Part shown: positions 12,600-13,600 of the stretch, one piece after another | Position numbering within the stretch: the first letter of the stretch is position 1 | Layout of the letters: every line of letters starts with the position of its first letter | Source: an uncultured Actinomycetes bacterium | GTDB lineage: Bacteria; Actinomycetota; Acidimicrobiia; Acidimicrobiales; Acidimicrobilacustridaceae | Assembly: GCA_937927725.1 (NCBI GenBank) | Contig: CALBSE010000042.1 | Coordinates: 1 to 13,600, forward strand | Direction of reading: 5' to 3' | DNA length: 13,600 bases | Notes under the pieces: generated by a model | Told to the model about the DNA's origin: nothing | Database searches by the model: none | Seen by the model: the letters and a program-made list of their open reading frames with translations, nothing else | Position numbers and translations under genes: made by a program

Positions 12600-13600
12600 T
12601 TAGCGAAAGTCGCGCGATCGGTGACCTCCAACCACAGGAAGAACCTCGAGTTTGTCGGCCACCACGTTGATAACGCCGTCGACTCGCTCAAGCCGACCAC
12701 GCACTAACAATGCCGGCGCGCCACGAGCCACACGTCGGTAGCGCTTCCATAAGCCAGGAGAACACACCACGTTGATGAGGCCGGTTTCGTCTTCAAGATT
12801 TACGAAGGTGATGCCGTGCGCAGTTGATGGCCGTTGACGGTGAGTGACGACTCCTCCGACCAAGACACGCGTATCGGTGGGTGCAGTACGCAATTCCACT
12901 GCAGTGAGCACACCGAGCGATGCGAGATGTTCGCGTTCGAAGAGCGTGGGGTGCCCATCAGGAGAAACACCAGTAGCCCAAAGATCGGCACCGGCCACTT
13001 CGCGCGTTGAAAGCCCGGGCAGCGTTGGCGCATCGGTACCGGTGACGATGCCAGGAAGTCGATCGGCGCTGGTCTCGGCCACTGCCCCGGCAACCCACAG
13101 TGCCCGACGACGATCAAGGGCAACGCCTTCACGATCGGTGCACTTCGAAAACACACCTGCGGTTGCCAGCGCTTCAAGCGCCGTGCGGTCGATATCGACA
13201 CGCTGTGCGAGATCAGTCATTGACGCATACGGACCGTTTACCTCGCGTTCGGCCACGATGGTTTCGGCCAGTTCATCGCTCACCGAACGAACCGATGACA
13301 ACCCCAACCGCACCGCAGGTTGGGGAACCTCGACCCCACCGACGGGAAACGAGTCGACAGGGAACGGAACATCGGCGGTTGTGGCCGCCTGCCCCTCGAC
13401 CCACTCGAGTGTTGCACCAACCCCTGATGCCGCAAGATCGGGCGTGCGCACGATCACCCCATGGCGTCGGGCGTCGGCCACCAGTGTGTGCGGCGAATAA
13501 AAACCCATGGGTTGTGCGTTGAGGAGGCCCGAACAGAACGCTGCCGGGAAGTACCGCTTGAGATAGGAACTCGAATAGACGAGATACGCGAATGACACCG
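12600..13600 (-). CDS. dnaE2: Error-prone DNA polymerase DnaE2 (C-terminal part, cut by window edge)
   Basis: The last 333 residues of a C-family DNA polymerase; the PHP domain and palm with the catalytic aspartates lie beyond 13600. The visible part starts in the fingers with SFAYLVYSSSYLKRYFPAAF, then LLNAQPMGFYSPHTLVADARRHGV, which is characteristic of DnaE-type polymerases. A helix-hairpin-helix region (about 100-150: LSSVRSVSDELAETIVAERE, then DLAQRVDIDRTALEALATAGVF) and an OB-fold (about 240-325: VLVGGVVTHRQRPSTAHGITF, then VNLEDETGLINVVC) follow. Ending soon after the OB-fold, at GGHRSRDFR, marks DnaE2/ImuC rather than replicative DnaE1. With ImuA' and ImuB it performs SOS-induced mutagenic lesion bypass. 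Neither partner nor the promoter is in the window, so LexA control cannot be checked. Confidence 0.93.
   Translation of the reverse strand, partial: VSFAYLVYSSSYLKRYFPAAFCSGLLNAQPMGFYSPHTLVADARRHGVIVRTPDLAASGVGATLEWVEGQAATTADVPFPVDSFPVGGVEVPQPAVRLGLSSVRSVSDELAETIVAEREVNGPYASMTDLAQRVDIDRTALEALATAGVFSKCTDREGVALDRRRALWVAGAVAETSADRLPGIVTGTDAPTLPGLSTREVAGADLWATGVSPDGHPTLFEREHLASLGVLTAVELRTAPTDTRVLVGGVVTHRQRPSTAHGITFVNLEDETGLINVVCSPGLWKRYRRVARGAPALLVRGRLERVDGVINVVADKLEVLPVVGGHRSRDFR

Noticed and set aside
12844..13500. 218-residue plus-strand frame opposite dnaE2
   Set aside because: Ser/Thr/Arg-rich antisense shadow of an unmistakable polymerase.
12600..13600. Replicative DnaE1 as the identity of the polymerase fragment
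   Set aside because: The protein ends soon after the OB-fold with a DnaE2-like tail; DnaE1 has a longer C-terminus.
1..13600. CRISPR array, tRNA/rRNA, insertion sequence, integrase, phage or toxin-antitoxin genes
   Set aside because: No regular direct repeats with spacers, no cloverleaf-like T-arm sequence, and no transposase or recombinase motif were seen; every long frame is explained by the genes listed.

Overview
The window reads as ordinary chromosomal DNA of a mycothiol-using actinomycete, probably from the Acidimicrobiia or a related environmental lineage (inference; no rRNA is present to prove it). The evidence is a clear mycothiol S-conjugate amidase (Mca), two coenzyme F420-type luciferase-like oxidoreductases, a DnaE2-type error-prone polymerase, an ADH closely resembling the Rhodococcus ADH-A family, GC-rich third codon positions with frequent GTG starts, and several starts placed 6-8 nt after a TAnnnT -10 element with no Shine-Dalgarno, as on leaderless actinobacterial mRNAs.

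Left part (1-4730): an LLM-class oxidoreductase (168-1163) is followed 2 nt later by a small basic Tudor/SH3-like protein (1166-1480). Tail to tail with these, on the minus strand, a double-hotdog acyl-CoA thioesterase (3271-2456) is translationally coupled through a TGATG overlap to a second, paralogous LLM oxidoreductase (2456-1485). A 64-residue ORF (3301-3495) and a complete thiolase (3552-4730, all catalytic residues present) follow on the plus strand. These genes fit acyl-CoA/fatty-acid or sterol-type catabolism.

Middle part (4731-9199): a 156-bp gap with two hairpins precedes a membrane-anchored thermonuclease (4887-5513), which overlaps by ATGA a ChbG/HpnK-type deacetylase (5510-6391). 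Convergent to them is a tightly packed minus-strand operon: mca (9199-8348), a four-helix membrane protein of unknown function (8347-7259, abutting mca), and a tandem-GNAT acetyltransferase (7262-6402, GTGA overlap). This operon is the most interesting lead: it ties an unknown membrane protein and a two-domain acetyltransferase to mycothiol-dependent detoxification.

Right part (9199-13600): a lipoprotein with a degenerate PEBP (YbhB/YbcL) domain (9263-9937), a second double-hotdog thioesterase (10751-9939), a zinc alcohol dehydrogenase (10842-11885), a strong palindromic terminator (11910-11939), a DoxX-family membrane protein (12524-11961), and the C-terminal third of an error-prone DNA polymerase DnaE2 (12600 to beyond the window edge).

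No rRNA, tRNA, CRISPR array, insertion sequence, integrase or phage gene was recognised, and no stretch over 300 bases lacks a gene. I did not find a convincing novel multi-gene system; the findings are modest leads.
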